Source: Phycisphaerae bacterium
Lineage (GTDB): Bacteria; Planctomycetota; Phycisphaerae; Sedimentisphaerales; Anaerobacaceae
Direction: 5' to 3'
NCBI GenBank assembly: GCA_030630315.1
Contig: DAOVNI010000097.1
Span: 1-6,563 of the forward strand
Length of the DNA: 6,563 nucleotides
Part shown: in pieces, positions 1 through 5,458 of the stretch
Layout of the letters: every line of letters begins with the position of its first letter
Position numbering within the stretch: the first letter of the stretch is position 1
Made by a program: the position numbers and the translations under genes
The notes under the pieces: generated by a model
Seen by the model: the letters and a program-made list of their open reading frames with translations, nothing else
Told to the model about the DNA's origin: nothing
Databases searched by the model: none

Positions 1-251
1 AGATATGTTCTAATCTGTGGCGGACATTGCGCAGAACCTGTCCCGTTAAGACCGGCTACCATCCCGTACCCTTCGACGAGGATTGGTTCGGGCGAGAATA
101 CCTCGGCCAGCGACCCTATTGTAGGGCCCAAATCCGCCTCGAATGCCAGCGGTCCCTTACCGGCCCTGCCCGGCTCACCACAGCCCGCTATAAAAAAACC
201 GGTAAGCAGTACGCTTTTTACGCAAACCGTTTTTATACTCCGGATATCCAT
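1..251 (-). CDS. FlgI-like (P-ring domain) lipoprotein, N-terminal part, cut by window edge
   Basis: An open frame runs leftward from an ATG at 251-249 off the window edge, giving 83 codons without a stop. Residues 1-24 look like a lipoprotein signal peptide: Arg4, Lys7 and Lys12 in the n-region, a hydrophobic stretch LLTGFFIAGC, and a lipobox I-A-G-C with Cys24 as the predicted lipidated residue. Residues 57-72 read PILVEGYGMVAGLNGTG, closely resembling the mature N-terminus of flagellar P-ring protein FlgI (GYGLVVGLxGTG). FlgI itself is a periplasmic ring protein without a lipid anchor, so a lipobox here points to the planctomycete paralogues that carry this domain on a lipoprotein; their role is unclear and need not be flagellar. 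No strong ribosome binding site precedes the ATG; an in-frame stop lies about 12 codons upstream, so the start cannot be much earlier. It follows yjbQ on the same strand after a 92-bp gap. Confidence 0.68.
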   Translation of the reverse strand, partial: MDIRSIKTVCVKSVLLTGFFIAGCGEPGRAGKGPLAFEADLGPTIGSLAEVFSPEPILVEGYGMVAGLNGTGSAQCPPQIRTY

Positions 252-280
252 AGTAATAGATACGCTCAAAAACTGCTCTT

Positions 281-334
281 CTATTTACTATTCGTGCTAA
301 ATACGCGTTCTCTTCAATAATAAATAGTAAATAG
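281..334. repeat. 12-bp perfect inverted repeat between yjbQ and the lipoprotein gene
   Basis: CTATTTACTATT at 281-292 and its exact complement AATAGTAAATAG at 323-334 are separated by 30 bp. The pair fills the gap between the yjbQ stop and the downstream lipoprotein start. In RNA it would make an AU-rich 12-bp stem. No run of T follows it on the minus strand, so it is not a typical intrinsic terminator; it could protect a 3' end or bind a protein. Confidence 0.5.
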
Positions 335-343
335 TTAAATTGT

Positions 344-763
344 TCACTCGCCGATTATCTGGCAGACGACCGTTCTTGTTCTCGACCTCGTATCGAAATC
401 TACTAAGATGATTTGCTGCCAGGTGCCGAGCATAAGTCGGCCGTCAACGACGGGCACGCTCAAAGAAGGCCCCAAAAGCGAGGCCCGCACGTGGGAATGA
501 CCGTTATCGTCGTGCCAGGTCTCCTCGTGCTCATAGCGCCCGTTTTGCGGTGCGATTTTCTCGAACGCCGCTGCTATATCGTAATTAACCAGCCCCGGCT
601 CATATTCCGTAGTCGTAATCCCCGCCGTCGAGCCGACGTTGAAAAGCGTAACGGTTCCGTTGTTGATACCTGATTGTGCCGCCGCCTTGCTGACCTGCTC
701 GGTAATATCGACAATATCGCAGTTACCTTCTGTTTCGACCTTTATCTTTTCCGTCTTGACCAT
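344..763 (-). CDS. yjbQ: YjbQ-family protein (COG0432/UPF0047)
   Basis: A 139-residue protein from the ATG at 763, matching the usual 130-140 residue length of the family. Diagnostic blocks, numbered from this start: DIVDITEQV near residue 16, GSTAGITTTEYEPGL (44-58), RYEHEETWHDDNGHSHVRASLLG (the acidic/His segment, 76-98), VDGRLMLGTWQQIILVDFD (106-124) and a C-terminal VCQIIGE. Bacterial homologues are called secondary thiamine-phosphate synthase because they show weak activity of that kind; the true physiological role is not settled. The E. coli protein has HTSA where this one has GSTA. The frame extends upstream to a TTG at 799 and an ATG at 775; the 763 start is preferred from family length. 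A possible promoter, TTGCAA (794-799) and TATGCT (771-776) with a 17-bp spacer, would start transcription at about the ATG, which would make the message leaderless; this is weak. No neighbour is functionally linked. Confidence 0.9.
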   Translation of the reverse strand: MVKTEKIKVETEGNCDIVDITEQVSKAAAQSGINNGTVTLFNVGSTAGITTTEYEPGLVNYDIAAAFEKIAPQNGRYEHEETWHDDNGHSHVRASLLGPSLSVPVVDGRLMLGTWQQIILVDFDTRSRTRTVVCQIIGE

Positions 764-846
764 AGTGCAAAGCATACCACCAAAGGCCAAGTATTGCAAC
801 CATCCCCTCAGTTGTTTGCTATGAAAATATCCCGGCCTCCCACCGG

Positions 847-925
847 TTCCGTCTCGGTTACCCCCCAGTACTTCTTATGTAAATAATGCGACGTCTTTTG
901 TCGCTTCCGTCTCGGTTAGCCCCCA
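847..925. repeat. 21-bp direct repeat, two copies 58 bp apart
   Basis: Copies at 847-867 and 905-925 share 20 of 21 bases. The core is TTCCGTCTCGGTTA followed by one variable base (C or G) and CCCCCA. The match stops sharply on both sides. Between the copies is a small inverted repeat GCGAC/GTCGC (888-892 with 900-904). The second copy runs into the hairpin at 920-939. The function is unknown. Confidence 0.75.
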
Positions 926-939
926 AATTTATTTGGGGG
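920..939. repeat. GC-capped hairpin CCCCCAAATTTATTTGGGGG
   Basis: A perfect 9-bp inverted repeat (CCCCCAAAT/ATTTGGGGG) with a 2-base centre. On the plus strand it is followed by TTCGTTTT, so it could act as a terminator for plus-strand transcription, but no plus-strand gene is visible upstream. The core AAATTTATTTGGG recurs at 1046-1058. Confidence 0.55.
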
Positions 940-988
940 TTCGTTTTGAAAATTTGAATTTGTTTCGTATTTCGGATTTCGAGTTTAA
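940..988. repeat. Degenerate 7-bp tandem tract (TTTCG type)
   Basis: The AT-rich stretch can be read as seven consecutive 7-mers. The clearest are TGTTTCG, TATTTCG and GATTTCG (961-981), followed by AGTTTAA and preceded by TTCGTTT, TGAAAAT and TTGAATT. On the minus strand the clear units read CGAAATC, CGAAATA and CGAAACA, similar to the first units of the tract at 5459-5536. Confidence 0.5.
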
Positions 989-992
989 CAAC

Positions 993-1013
993 GCCCCATC
1001 CTCTGGGCTGGGG
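993..1013. repeat. Short hairpin CCCCA/TGGGG
   Basis: CCCCA and TGGGG bracket a short CT- and GC-rich loop, giving a small hairpin between the heptamer tract and the second AAATTTATTTGGG hairpin. It is one of four stem-capable elements packed into the 300-bp gap downstream of the helicase gene. Nothing else identifies its role. Confidence 0.35.
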
Positions 1014-1041
1014 TACCTACGCGAGGAATGCTTTGTTCTTT

Positions 1042-1070
1042 ACCCAAATTTATTTGGGTGTTTTCTTTTC
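1042..1070 (+). terminator. Hairpin plus T-rich tail, terminator-like on plus strand
   Basis: A perfect 8-bp inverted repeat ACCCAAAT/ATTTGGGT (1042-1059, 2-base centre) is followed by GTTTTCTTTTC. In this orientation it resembles an intrinsic terminator, yet no plus-strand gene precedes it. Read on the minus strand, where it lies 3' of the helicase gene, it is not followed by a T run, so its use as that gene's terminator is doubtful. Confidence 0.4.
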
Positions 1071-1103
1071 TGCCTGCTGGGTATTCCATTCGCGACACCC
1101 CAA

Positions 1104-3218
1104 TCACTGTCCCCATTCATTCAATAGCTGTTCAGATGCAATAAACCGCTCATCAATATCCAGCGCCCTGGTTAACCATCCATTCGAAGGTATCCTAGGC
1201 CTAATCGCTTCAACTGCTTGCCGCCTTAGATTAACGTCATCAAGAGACCATGTATTACGATATTGGCTTAATAATTCCTTGGCACGATTCCATAACTCCA
1301 GAATAGTATCCTTTGATATAATCCGAATTACACCTGCTGATGATTCTGCATCAGGCATTAGCTCAGACAAGTGGCTTATGATAGCACCCCGGACTACATA
1401 TCCAAGACTTTCGTATTCCGATTTGGCACGGGCGATTTGATTGTGCACTTGCCCTATATCGGATGCAGTAATCTTTCCCGAAGGAACATCCTCAATCTTC
1501 GCTTCAAGCGTGATTACTTCTTTACGATTCCCAAATATCCCGCGCCAACGACAGTCTGTTGCGGAACTATGTCGTGGACTTGTTGAATCGTAACCCAGCA
1601 CTTTACCCAGCTTTTGGAGCCCCGCGCGATATTGATCATGTCGGTTAGAGCTTAAATCATCGGTCAGCTGAGTGCACCATCTCTCAAACCTAGTTCCCCG
1701 AGAACCTACTTCCTCCAGTAAATTGTCGAAAGACAAGATAATTGCGTTTGTGTACTCTTGGGCAGAATTTGTTTCACCTTCTTGTGCCTGTCTTCTCTCC
1801 CTACTAAGTGACGCTCTCATTCTGTTAAACCACGCAGACGTACCCCCCCGGTTTATCGCTCTTTCTAAAATATTTAGGGCATCCTGCTTTGCTGCAGCGT
1901 CTCCCTGGTTACCCTCAAGATAACGTGCTTTCGCCCAGCACCAACCGTAATAAGCCCCCAGTTCTATGATGTTTGCCTCAATTGCTTTATCAAAACACCT
2001 CTCAAACCTTTGTGCAGCTATATTATAGTTCTGAGAAGCAAACATAGCCGCCCATCCTAATATCTCATCTTCCACAACATCAACCGACTCACTACTCTTA
2101 GGAATATTTGGCACCTTTGCAAGCATCTCTCGAAAAGTAGAATCGAAAGCAGCAAAATCGCCCCCCAAGAAGCTCTTAACGTCTCTTGTTAGATCATTTA
2201 TTTCCATCTCGGCCATATCCTCGGCCATATCAATTTCTGCTGCAATATTCTTCGTAATATCTTGCCTATTCGTCTCACGACCAAAATGTGTTGCAAACCG
2301 TCGGTCAGCCAACACATAAATAGCATAATCATCGTCCGACCTATTGCATCGCCCGAGTGCTTGGATTATACGCTGGTTTAGTCTCCTCTTCATAAAACCA
2401 GCATCTCTTAAATATGCACAGAGAAATTCTTCCTGTATATTTATAGCTCGCGGCAATGTCGTCAATACCACGAGTCTGCATTCATCGCCTTGGAAATCCA
2501 TACCATCAAAACGTCCCCCTACAAAAAGATGCCCCTTTCGTGCCGTCTTAAACTGATCTATTTCATCACCGAGGCTACTGAGCACCCATGTTTGATGCCC
2601 AACAAATCCATTTTTGTTCAACCACTCAGAAATTATCTCTTTAATTGCCTCCGCTTTAGCCTTGCTTGTACAAAGCCATACACTCTTAGGATACTTTCGC
2701 AAAGCGGTGATAAAGGCAGCTTGAAGTCGGACGGGAAGGTCTTTCCCTTCTTCTTCTATGCGATTCATAACGATAAATCTTCGGCCATATGTTGCCTCTG
2801 AAAAATCTTCTGGCACCGGAATCTTTTCAATTCGCTTCGCACCTAACCGACGGCACAGATCCGACGGCTCCCCGATTGTGGCGCTCATGTACATTCGTTG
2901 GGAAGCTGCGGCATAATGAGTATTTGTGGTTAGTGGGTAGATATACGGCCGAATCCATATAGAGTCGCGACTTAGATAAATATTTGCTTCATTTAGGGAA
3001 TTCCGAAGCCTGTTCCATCTAAACTTCAAACTTGTGTCGATTTCCAATAACGGTGAAGCATCGACTATTTCTTTAAATCTTTTAGCGATTTGTACTTGGT
3101 CTATGAATGATAGAAGCTCAGGTGGAGTTGTTGGTGCTGCATTGTCGTCCAGTGCATCATGGAGAATTGTATACTCCGGAAACTGATTTACCATTTCTCT
3201 CATTGTTAACTTTCGCAC
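1104..3218 (-). CDS. C-terminal piece of interrupted helicase: motifs III-VI, TPR-like region, nuclease domain
   Basis: This 704-codon frame opens with a GTG inside the left inverted repeat of the IS (MRKLT is IS-encoded) and continues with the native REMVNQ; an internal ATG lies in the target duplication at 3203. Neither start has a convincing ribosome binding site. Motifs: YMSATI (110-115), WLCTSKAKAE (181-190), LFVGGRFDGMDFQGDECRLVVLTTLP (231-256) and IIQALGRCNRSDDDYAIYVLADRRF (284-308), as in DinG/Rad3 helicase domain 2. Residues ~381-470 are alpha-helical with Ala/aromatic spacing like TPR repeats. Residues ~510-650 contain LGYDS, Asp555 in TDCRW, VITLEAKIE (Glu572, Lys574) and SDIGQVHNQIARAK (Gln590), the D...ExK...Q pattern of PD-(D/E)XK nucleases. 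If translated alone it lacks ATP-binding motifs I and II and cannot be a helicase, though the nuclease domain is complete. Confidence 0.82.
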   Translation of the reverse strand: MRKLTMREMVNQFPEYTILHDALDDNAAPTTPPELLSFIDQVQIAKRFKEIVDASPLLEIDTSLKFRWNRLRNSLNEANIYLSRDSIWIRPYIYPLTTNTHYAAASQRMYMSATIGEPSDLCRRLGAKRIEKIPVPEDFSEATYGRRFIVMNRIEEEGKDLPVRLQAAFITALRKYPKSVWLCTSKAKAEAIKEIISEWLNKNGFVGHQTWVLSSLGDEIDQFKTARKGHLFVGGRFDGMDFQGDECRLVVLTTLPRAINIQEEFLCAYLRDAGFMKRRLNQRIIQALGRCNRSDDDYAIYVLADRRFATHFGRETNRQDITKNIAAEIDMAEDMAEMEINDLTRDVKSFLGGDFAAFDSTFREMLAKVPNIPKSSESVDVVEDEILGWAAMFASQNYNIAAQRFERCFDKAIEANIIELGAYYGWCWAKARYLEGNQGDAAAKQDALNILERAINRGGTSAWFNRMRASLSRERRQAQEGETNSAQEYTNAIILSFDNLLEEVGSRGTRFERWCTQLTDDLSSNRHDQYRAGLQKLGKVLGYDSTSPRHSSATDCRWRGIFGNRKEVITLEAKIEDVPSGKITASDIGQVHNQIARAKSEYESLGYVVRGAIISHLSELMPDAESSAGVIRIISKDTILELWNRAKELLSQYRNTWSLDDVNLRRQAVEAIRPRIPSNGWLTRALDIDERFIASEQLLNEWGQ
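3200..3204. repeat. Target site duplication TCATT, left copy
   Basis: TCATT abuts the left end of the IS and is repeated exactly at 4632-4636 next to the right end. The flanking bases differ beyond 5 bp. Keeping one copy restores the helicase frame across the junction. Confidence 0.9.
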
Positions 3219-3222
3219 TTTT
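3205..3222 (+). repeat. IS left terminal inverted repeat
   Basis: GTTAACTTTCGCACTTTT, 18 bp, identical to the reverse complement of 4614-4631. The match breaks immediately inside this (CAAGCGG against GATAAGC). The outermost GTTAAC is itself a palindrome. A GTG in the minus-strand reading opens a frame into the helicase remnant. Confidence 0.93.
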
Positions 3223-3257
3223 CAAGCGGCTAATTTCAATGAAATATTATCGTAAAA

Positions 3258-3310
3258 ATGCCAACCTTCCGATGAACGTATTAGAAACAATACGACAGGG
3301 AGGTTGGCAT
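3258..3310 (+). promoter_or_regulatory. Hairpin sequestering the transposase ribosome binding site and start codon
   Basis: Bases 3258-3270 (ATGCCAACCTTCC) pair with 3298-3310 (GGGAGGTTGGCAT) over 13 positions: 12 Watson-Crick pairs and one G-U. The right arm contains the GGGAGG Shine-Dalgarno sequence and the first two bases of the start codon. The loop holds a nested 6-bp stem CGTATT/AATACG (3277-3282 with 3289-3294). In IS10 and IS50, hairpins of this kind block translation of transposase from read-through transcripts entering from flanking genes; the same role is inferred here. A TATTAT at 3245-3250 is a possible -10, but no good -35 precedes it. Confidence 0.7.
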
Positions 3311-4604
3311 GAACACAACTACAATTATTTCGACATGGCAAACAATAATTCAACAATTTTTTCCAATTTTCACCACGCCAACATCGCAAATTTTTCTGCA
3401 GCTGGTCACCGGCTGGGTACTTTGCACGGCCAAACGAACCATCACCGGCATCCTGCCCTTCGCCGACCCGCACGGGCAAAGAGCCCACGATGCCTATCAC
3501 CGCTTCTTTCCAGATGCTTCGTGGGCAATGAGCGAATTGTGGCACCTGTTGACAATCCTGCTGGTCAAGATATTTTATCCCACCGGAGTCATACCGACCG
3601 ATCTGGACGATACGCTCTTTCACCACAGCGGCAGAAAGGTCAACGGCGCTGGCTGGTGGCGAGATGCCGTCCGTTCGACCGGTACCAAGCTGGTACATGC
3701 TTGGGGACTGAATCTGGTAGTTCTTACGCTGAGAATAAACCCGCCCTGGGGTGGAGAGCCTTTGGGCTTGCCAATCAACATGAGACTGCACCGCAAAAAT
3801 GGTCCAACACTGACCGACTTGGCCGAGGAGATGCTTTGCGAAGTAGCTCAATGGCTGCCCGAAAGGTGGTTTATAAACCACTGCGACGGTTTTTATGCTT
3901 CTATTGCAGGACGAGATATACCCAATACTCATATTATCTCTCGCATGCGTCGGGATGCAAATATTTACGATCTGTTGCCCAAGAAGAAAAAGAAACGAAG
4001 AGGCCGACCCCGCAAAAGAGGCCAGAAGTTGCCTGCTCCCAAACAGATGGCCAAAAGAGTCAGAAATTGGCAACAGGTAGAGACGGTCGAACGAGGCAAG
4101 GTAAGGAAACGATTGATCTATGTACGAAAGGTTATCTGGTACAAGGTATCGGAAAAACCGGTACTTCTGGTCATAAGTCGAGACCCGAAAGGCAAAGAGA
4201 AAGACGACTTTTTCTTTACGACAGATTTGAACCTGACCCCTGCCGAAGTGATCGGTGGTTTTGCTGGCCGCTGGAGTATCGAAGATACCATCAAGAATAC
4301 AAAGCAGTTTCTCGGTGGCCAGGGACCTCAGACCTGGAAACGCAAAGGGCCGACGCGTGCCGCAGCCTTGAGCCTGTGGCTTTATTCGGTGGTCTGGCTG
4401 TGGTATCTGCAACAGAAAAATGCTCAAAAACTGATGGTGAGGTTGCCATGGTATCCTACCAAGGCTCATCCGAGCTTTCGGGATGCTTTGATGCTTTTGC
4501 GGCGAGCGCTTTGGAAAGAAAGAATTAAATCTATGTTCGGAAAATTTACCGTACATGACAAAAATACCGACTTCTTAATCGAAGCGTTAGCTTCAGCAGC
4601 TTAA
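3309..4604 (+). CDS. IS4-superfamily (IS701/DDE_5-like) DDE transposase
   Basis: A 431-residue protein that should cut and join the element's ends, acting on the 18-bp inverted repeats. The start is supported by GGGAGG at 3298-3303, five bases before the ATG. Motifs: an N-terminal helical region with RTITGILPF (43-51) and AYHRFFPDASW (62-72), as in the DDE_5 group; TDLDDTLFHHSGRKVNGAG (97-115) holding the first catalytic Asp in the D98-D101 cluster; INHCDGFYAS with Asp193 as the second; GRWSIEDTIKNTKQFLG (320-336) with Glu325 as the third acidic residue. Arg321, Glu325 and Lys332 fit the R-3-E-6-K part of the IS4 YREK motif, with Phe at the usual Tyr position. Residues 225-250 form a strongly basic insertion (KKKKKRRGRPRKRG), resembling an AT-hook and likely to contact DNA. 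The frame is complete and undamaged. Confidence 0.92.
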   Translation: MNTTTIISTWQTIIQQFFPIFTTPTSQIFLQLVTGWVLCTAKRTITGILPFADPHGQRAHDAYHRFFPDASWAMSELWHLLTILLVKIFYPTGVIPTDLDDTLFHHSGRKVNGAGWWRDAVRSTGTKLVHAWGLNLVVLTLRINPPWGGEPLGLPINMRLHRKNGPTLTDLAEEMLCEVAQWLPERWFINHCDGFYASIAGRDIPNTHIISRMRRDANIYDLLPKKKKKRRGRPRKRGQKLPAPKQMAKRVRNWQQVETVERGKVRKRLIYVRKVIWYKVSEKPVLLVISRDPKGKEKDDFFFTTDLNLTPAEVIGGFAGRWSIEDTIKNTKQFLGGQGPQTWKRKGPTRAAALSLWLYSVVWLWYLQQKNAQKLMVRLPWYPTKAHPSFRDALMLLRRALWKERIKSMFGKFTVHDKNTDFLIEALASAA

Positions 4605-4613
4605 ACGCTTATC

Positions 4614-4631
4614 AAAAGTGCGAAAGTTAAC
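4614..4631 (-). repeat. IS right terminal inverted repeat
   Basis: AAAAGTGCGAAAGTTAAC, the exact complement of the left end. It begins ten bases after the transposase stop codon, so the gene nearly reaches the end of the element. In the minus-strand helicase frame, the last bases of this repeat supply a Ser codon and a TAA stop, ending the N-terminal piece. Confidence 0.93.
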
Positions 4632-5166
4632 TCATTAAGTCCTTAAATAAATTACTATGTTCATGGCGGTCAATCTCAACTGACCACAGTGAGTGAAGAC
4701 AATGCTCTGCTAAGTGCGCATCATCCATGACCAGTAGGTCTGCATTGTCAACTACTGGGTTTTGATTAAAGTATACCCAGTAGTTCATCACAGCAATCTT
4801 TTGAACTCTGTGGTAATCACGTTTATCGCGTGCAGGGATGTCAATTCCTCTCCCCTCCATGAGAACCGCCGGAATCCCGAGTTGCCTCGCCTCCATCTCC
4901 ATTTGACGTGCGAGAGTTTTATTTGCACTCAGTACCGCTACCTTTTTACCTTCCCGTCGCCATGCTTCAGCAATCAATAGTGCAATCAATGTTTTACCGG
5001 CACCTGTTGGCAACTCGATAGCAACATCTTGTTTTTCTGTAAACTGCTCAACATATTTATCCAATACATATTTCTGAGCAGGCCACAGTTCTCTAAACTT
5101 ATCCGAATTAAAGGTTTCTAAGAAGTCTGAATAATCTTGTTTGATAGGCATTTCGCATTTCTCCAT
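4627..5166 (-). CDS. N-terminal piece of interrupted helicase: Walker A and B domain
   Basis: A 179-codon frame ending in KDLMS, of which only the final Ser and the stop come from the IS end. It contains WPAQKYVLDKY (28-38), Walker A ELPTGAGKTLIA (51-62), the motif Ia region VAVLSANKTLARQM (76-89), and DLLVMDDAHLAEH (143-155) with DDAH as Walker B. Thus ATP binding is encoded but the second RecA-like domain is missing, so the truncated product is not expected to unwind DNA. The stretch between Walker A and B has no Cys, so there is no iron-sulphur cluster. The ATG at 5166 has only a weak upstream GGGAT; the second in-frame ATG at 5151 (MPIKQDY) is preceded by GGAG with 9-base spacing and may be the true start. 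It is the first gene upstream on this strand, so transcription probably begins in 5167-5260. Confidence 0.85.
   Translation of the reverse strand: MEKCEMPIKQDYSDFLETFNSDKFRELWPAQKYVLDKYVEQFTEKQDVAIELPTGAGKTLIALLIAEAWRREGKKVAVLSANKTLARQMEMEARQLGIPAVLMEGRGIDIPARDKRDYHRVQKIAVMNYWVYFNQNPVVDNADLLVMDDAHLAEHCLHSLWSVEIDRHEHSNLFKDLMS
4632..4636. repeat. Target site duplication TCATT, right copy
   Basis: Exact copy of 3200-3204, directly outside the right inverted repeat. Native helicase sequence resumes here (AAGTCC on the plus strand, Lys-Asp-Leu on the minus strand). Confidence 0.9.
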
Positions 5167-5237
5167 TTACCATTTATCCCATTAGCCTATCTGTTGATTA
5201 TCTCCGCAATTGATGTCTATCCCTCAGCTAACTTATT

Positions 5238-5243
5238 ATTATA
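5238..5243 (-). promoter_or_regulatory. Possible -10 box for the helicase gene
   Basis: The minus strand reads TATAAT, an exact -10 match, 72 bases before the first ATG. The -35 is poor: TTGGCG (5264-5269) sits at a 20-bp spacing. It is offered only as the best candidate in the region upstream of the helicase. Confidence 0.3.
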
Positions 5244-5400
5244 CTACCCAAACCTGCAATTCCCGCCAACACATAAAATTCTGCCCGTAGGGCTTCCACA
5301 ATTTTGCATTTTCCACTCGCCTGTCAGAAGCGAATCTCACGATTTTAATTTTTGCATTTTCCCCCAATAGTCAACCAAAATCAACCCCAAAACTTGTCCT

Positions 5401-5442
5401 GCTTCGCCTTTAGCCGGTCGAAGGGAGTAAAGCCGAAGGAGC
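5401..5442. repeat. Imperfect inverted repeat (TTCGCCTTTAG...TAAAGCCGAA)
   Basis: The arm GCTTCGCCTTTAG pairs with GTAAAGCCGAAGGAGC apart from one mismatch and a 3-base bulge; CTTCG and CGAAG give an alternative inner stem. It lies between the helicase leader and the heptamer array. The surrounding stretch 5167-5400 shows no gene on either strand. Confidence 0.45.
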
Positions 5443-5458
5443 AAAAACCTTTATCCCG

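Larger units (their letters stand above)
3205..4631 (+). mobile_element. Complete insertion sequence, IS4/IS701-like, 1,427 bp
   Basis: The element is bounded by 18-bp perfect terminal inverted repeats (GTTAACTTTCGCACTTTT) and a 5-bp direct duplication of target DNA. It carries a single transposase gene on the plus strand that fills most of its length, opposite in direction to the interrupted helicase. The transposase has DDE residues and an R-3-E-6-K signature typical of the IS4 superfamily; its N-terminal half looks most like the IS701/DDE_5 group. Typical IS701 elements duplicate 4 bp, so the 5-bp duplication leaves the exact family open. Perfect ends, an intact transposase and an identical target duplication all indicate a recent, probably still active, insertion. 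Confidence 0.92.
1104..5166 (-). pseudogene. DinG/XPD-like helicase fused to PD-(D/E)XK nuclease, split by IS
   Basis: The N-terminal piece (5166-4627) and C-terminal piece (3218-1104) are halves of one gene. Removing the IS and one copy of the TCATT duplication joins KDLM directly to REMVNQ in the same frame, giving 876 codons with no stop or frameshift. Domain order in the joined protein: an upstream WPAQ segment (28-31), Walker A ELPTGAGKT (51-59), DDAH Walker B (148-151), YMSATI motif III (~282-287), LFVGGRFDGMDFQGD (~403-417), QALGRCNR motif VI (~458-465), a helical TPR-like region (~550-640), then a nuclease-like domain (~680-820) with Asp727 and the EAK triad residues Glu744 and Lys746. 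The motor resembles the DinG/Rad3 group, but no cysteine cluster lies between Walker A and B, so it lacks the iron-sulphur domain of XPD. The reading frame is otherwise clean, so the disruption is recent. A role in repair or phage defence is inferred from architecture only. Confidence 0.88.

Noticed and set aside
27..320. Plus-strand open frame of 97 codons
   Set aside because: The opposite strand encodes the lipoprotein signal and FlgI-like segment, which fully explains the region.
933..1127. Plus-strand open frame of 64 codons
   Set aside because: It is a translation of the heptamer tract and hairpins and overlaps the helicase 3' end; no motif or ribosome binding site.
3107..4528. Overlapping plus-strand open frame (473 codons) in another phase of the transposase
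   Set aside because: It starts outside the IS in helicase antisense, crosses the IS boundary and shows no family motifs.
3222..4556. Long antisense open frame (444 codons) across the transposase gene
   Set aside because: It mirrors the transposase, has no recognisable domain or ribosome binding site, and the plus-strand product carries clear DDE motifs. The open frame follows from base composition.
3200..4636. 4-bp target duplication as in typical IS701 elements
   Set aside because: Both sides share five bases, TCATT, outside 18-bp perfect repeats, and keeping five bases restores the helicase frame.
4720..5015. Iron-sulphur cluster domain as in XPD/DinG between Walker A and B
   Set aside because: No cysteine is present in this segment of the N-terminal piece.
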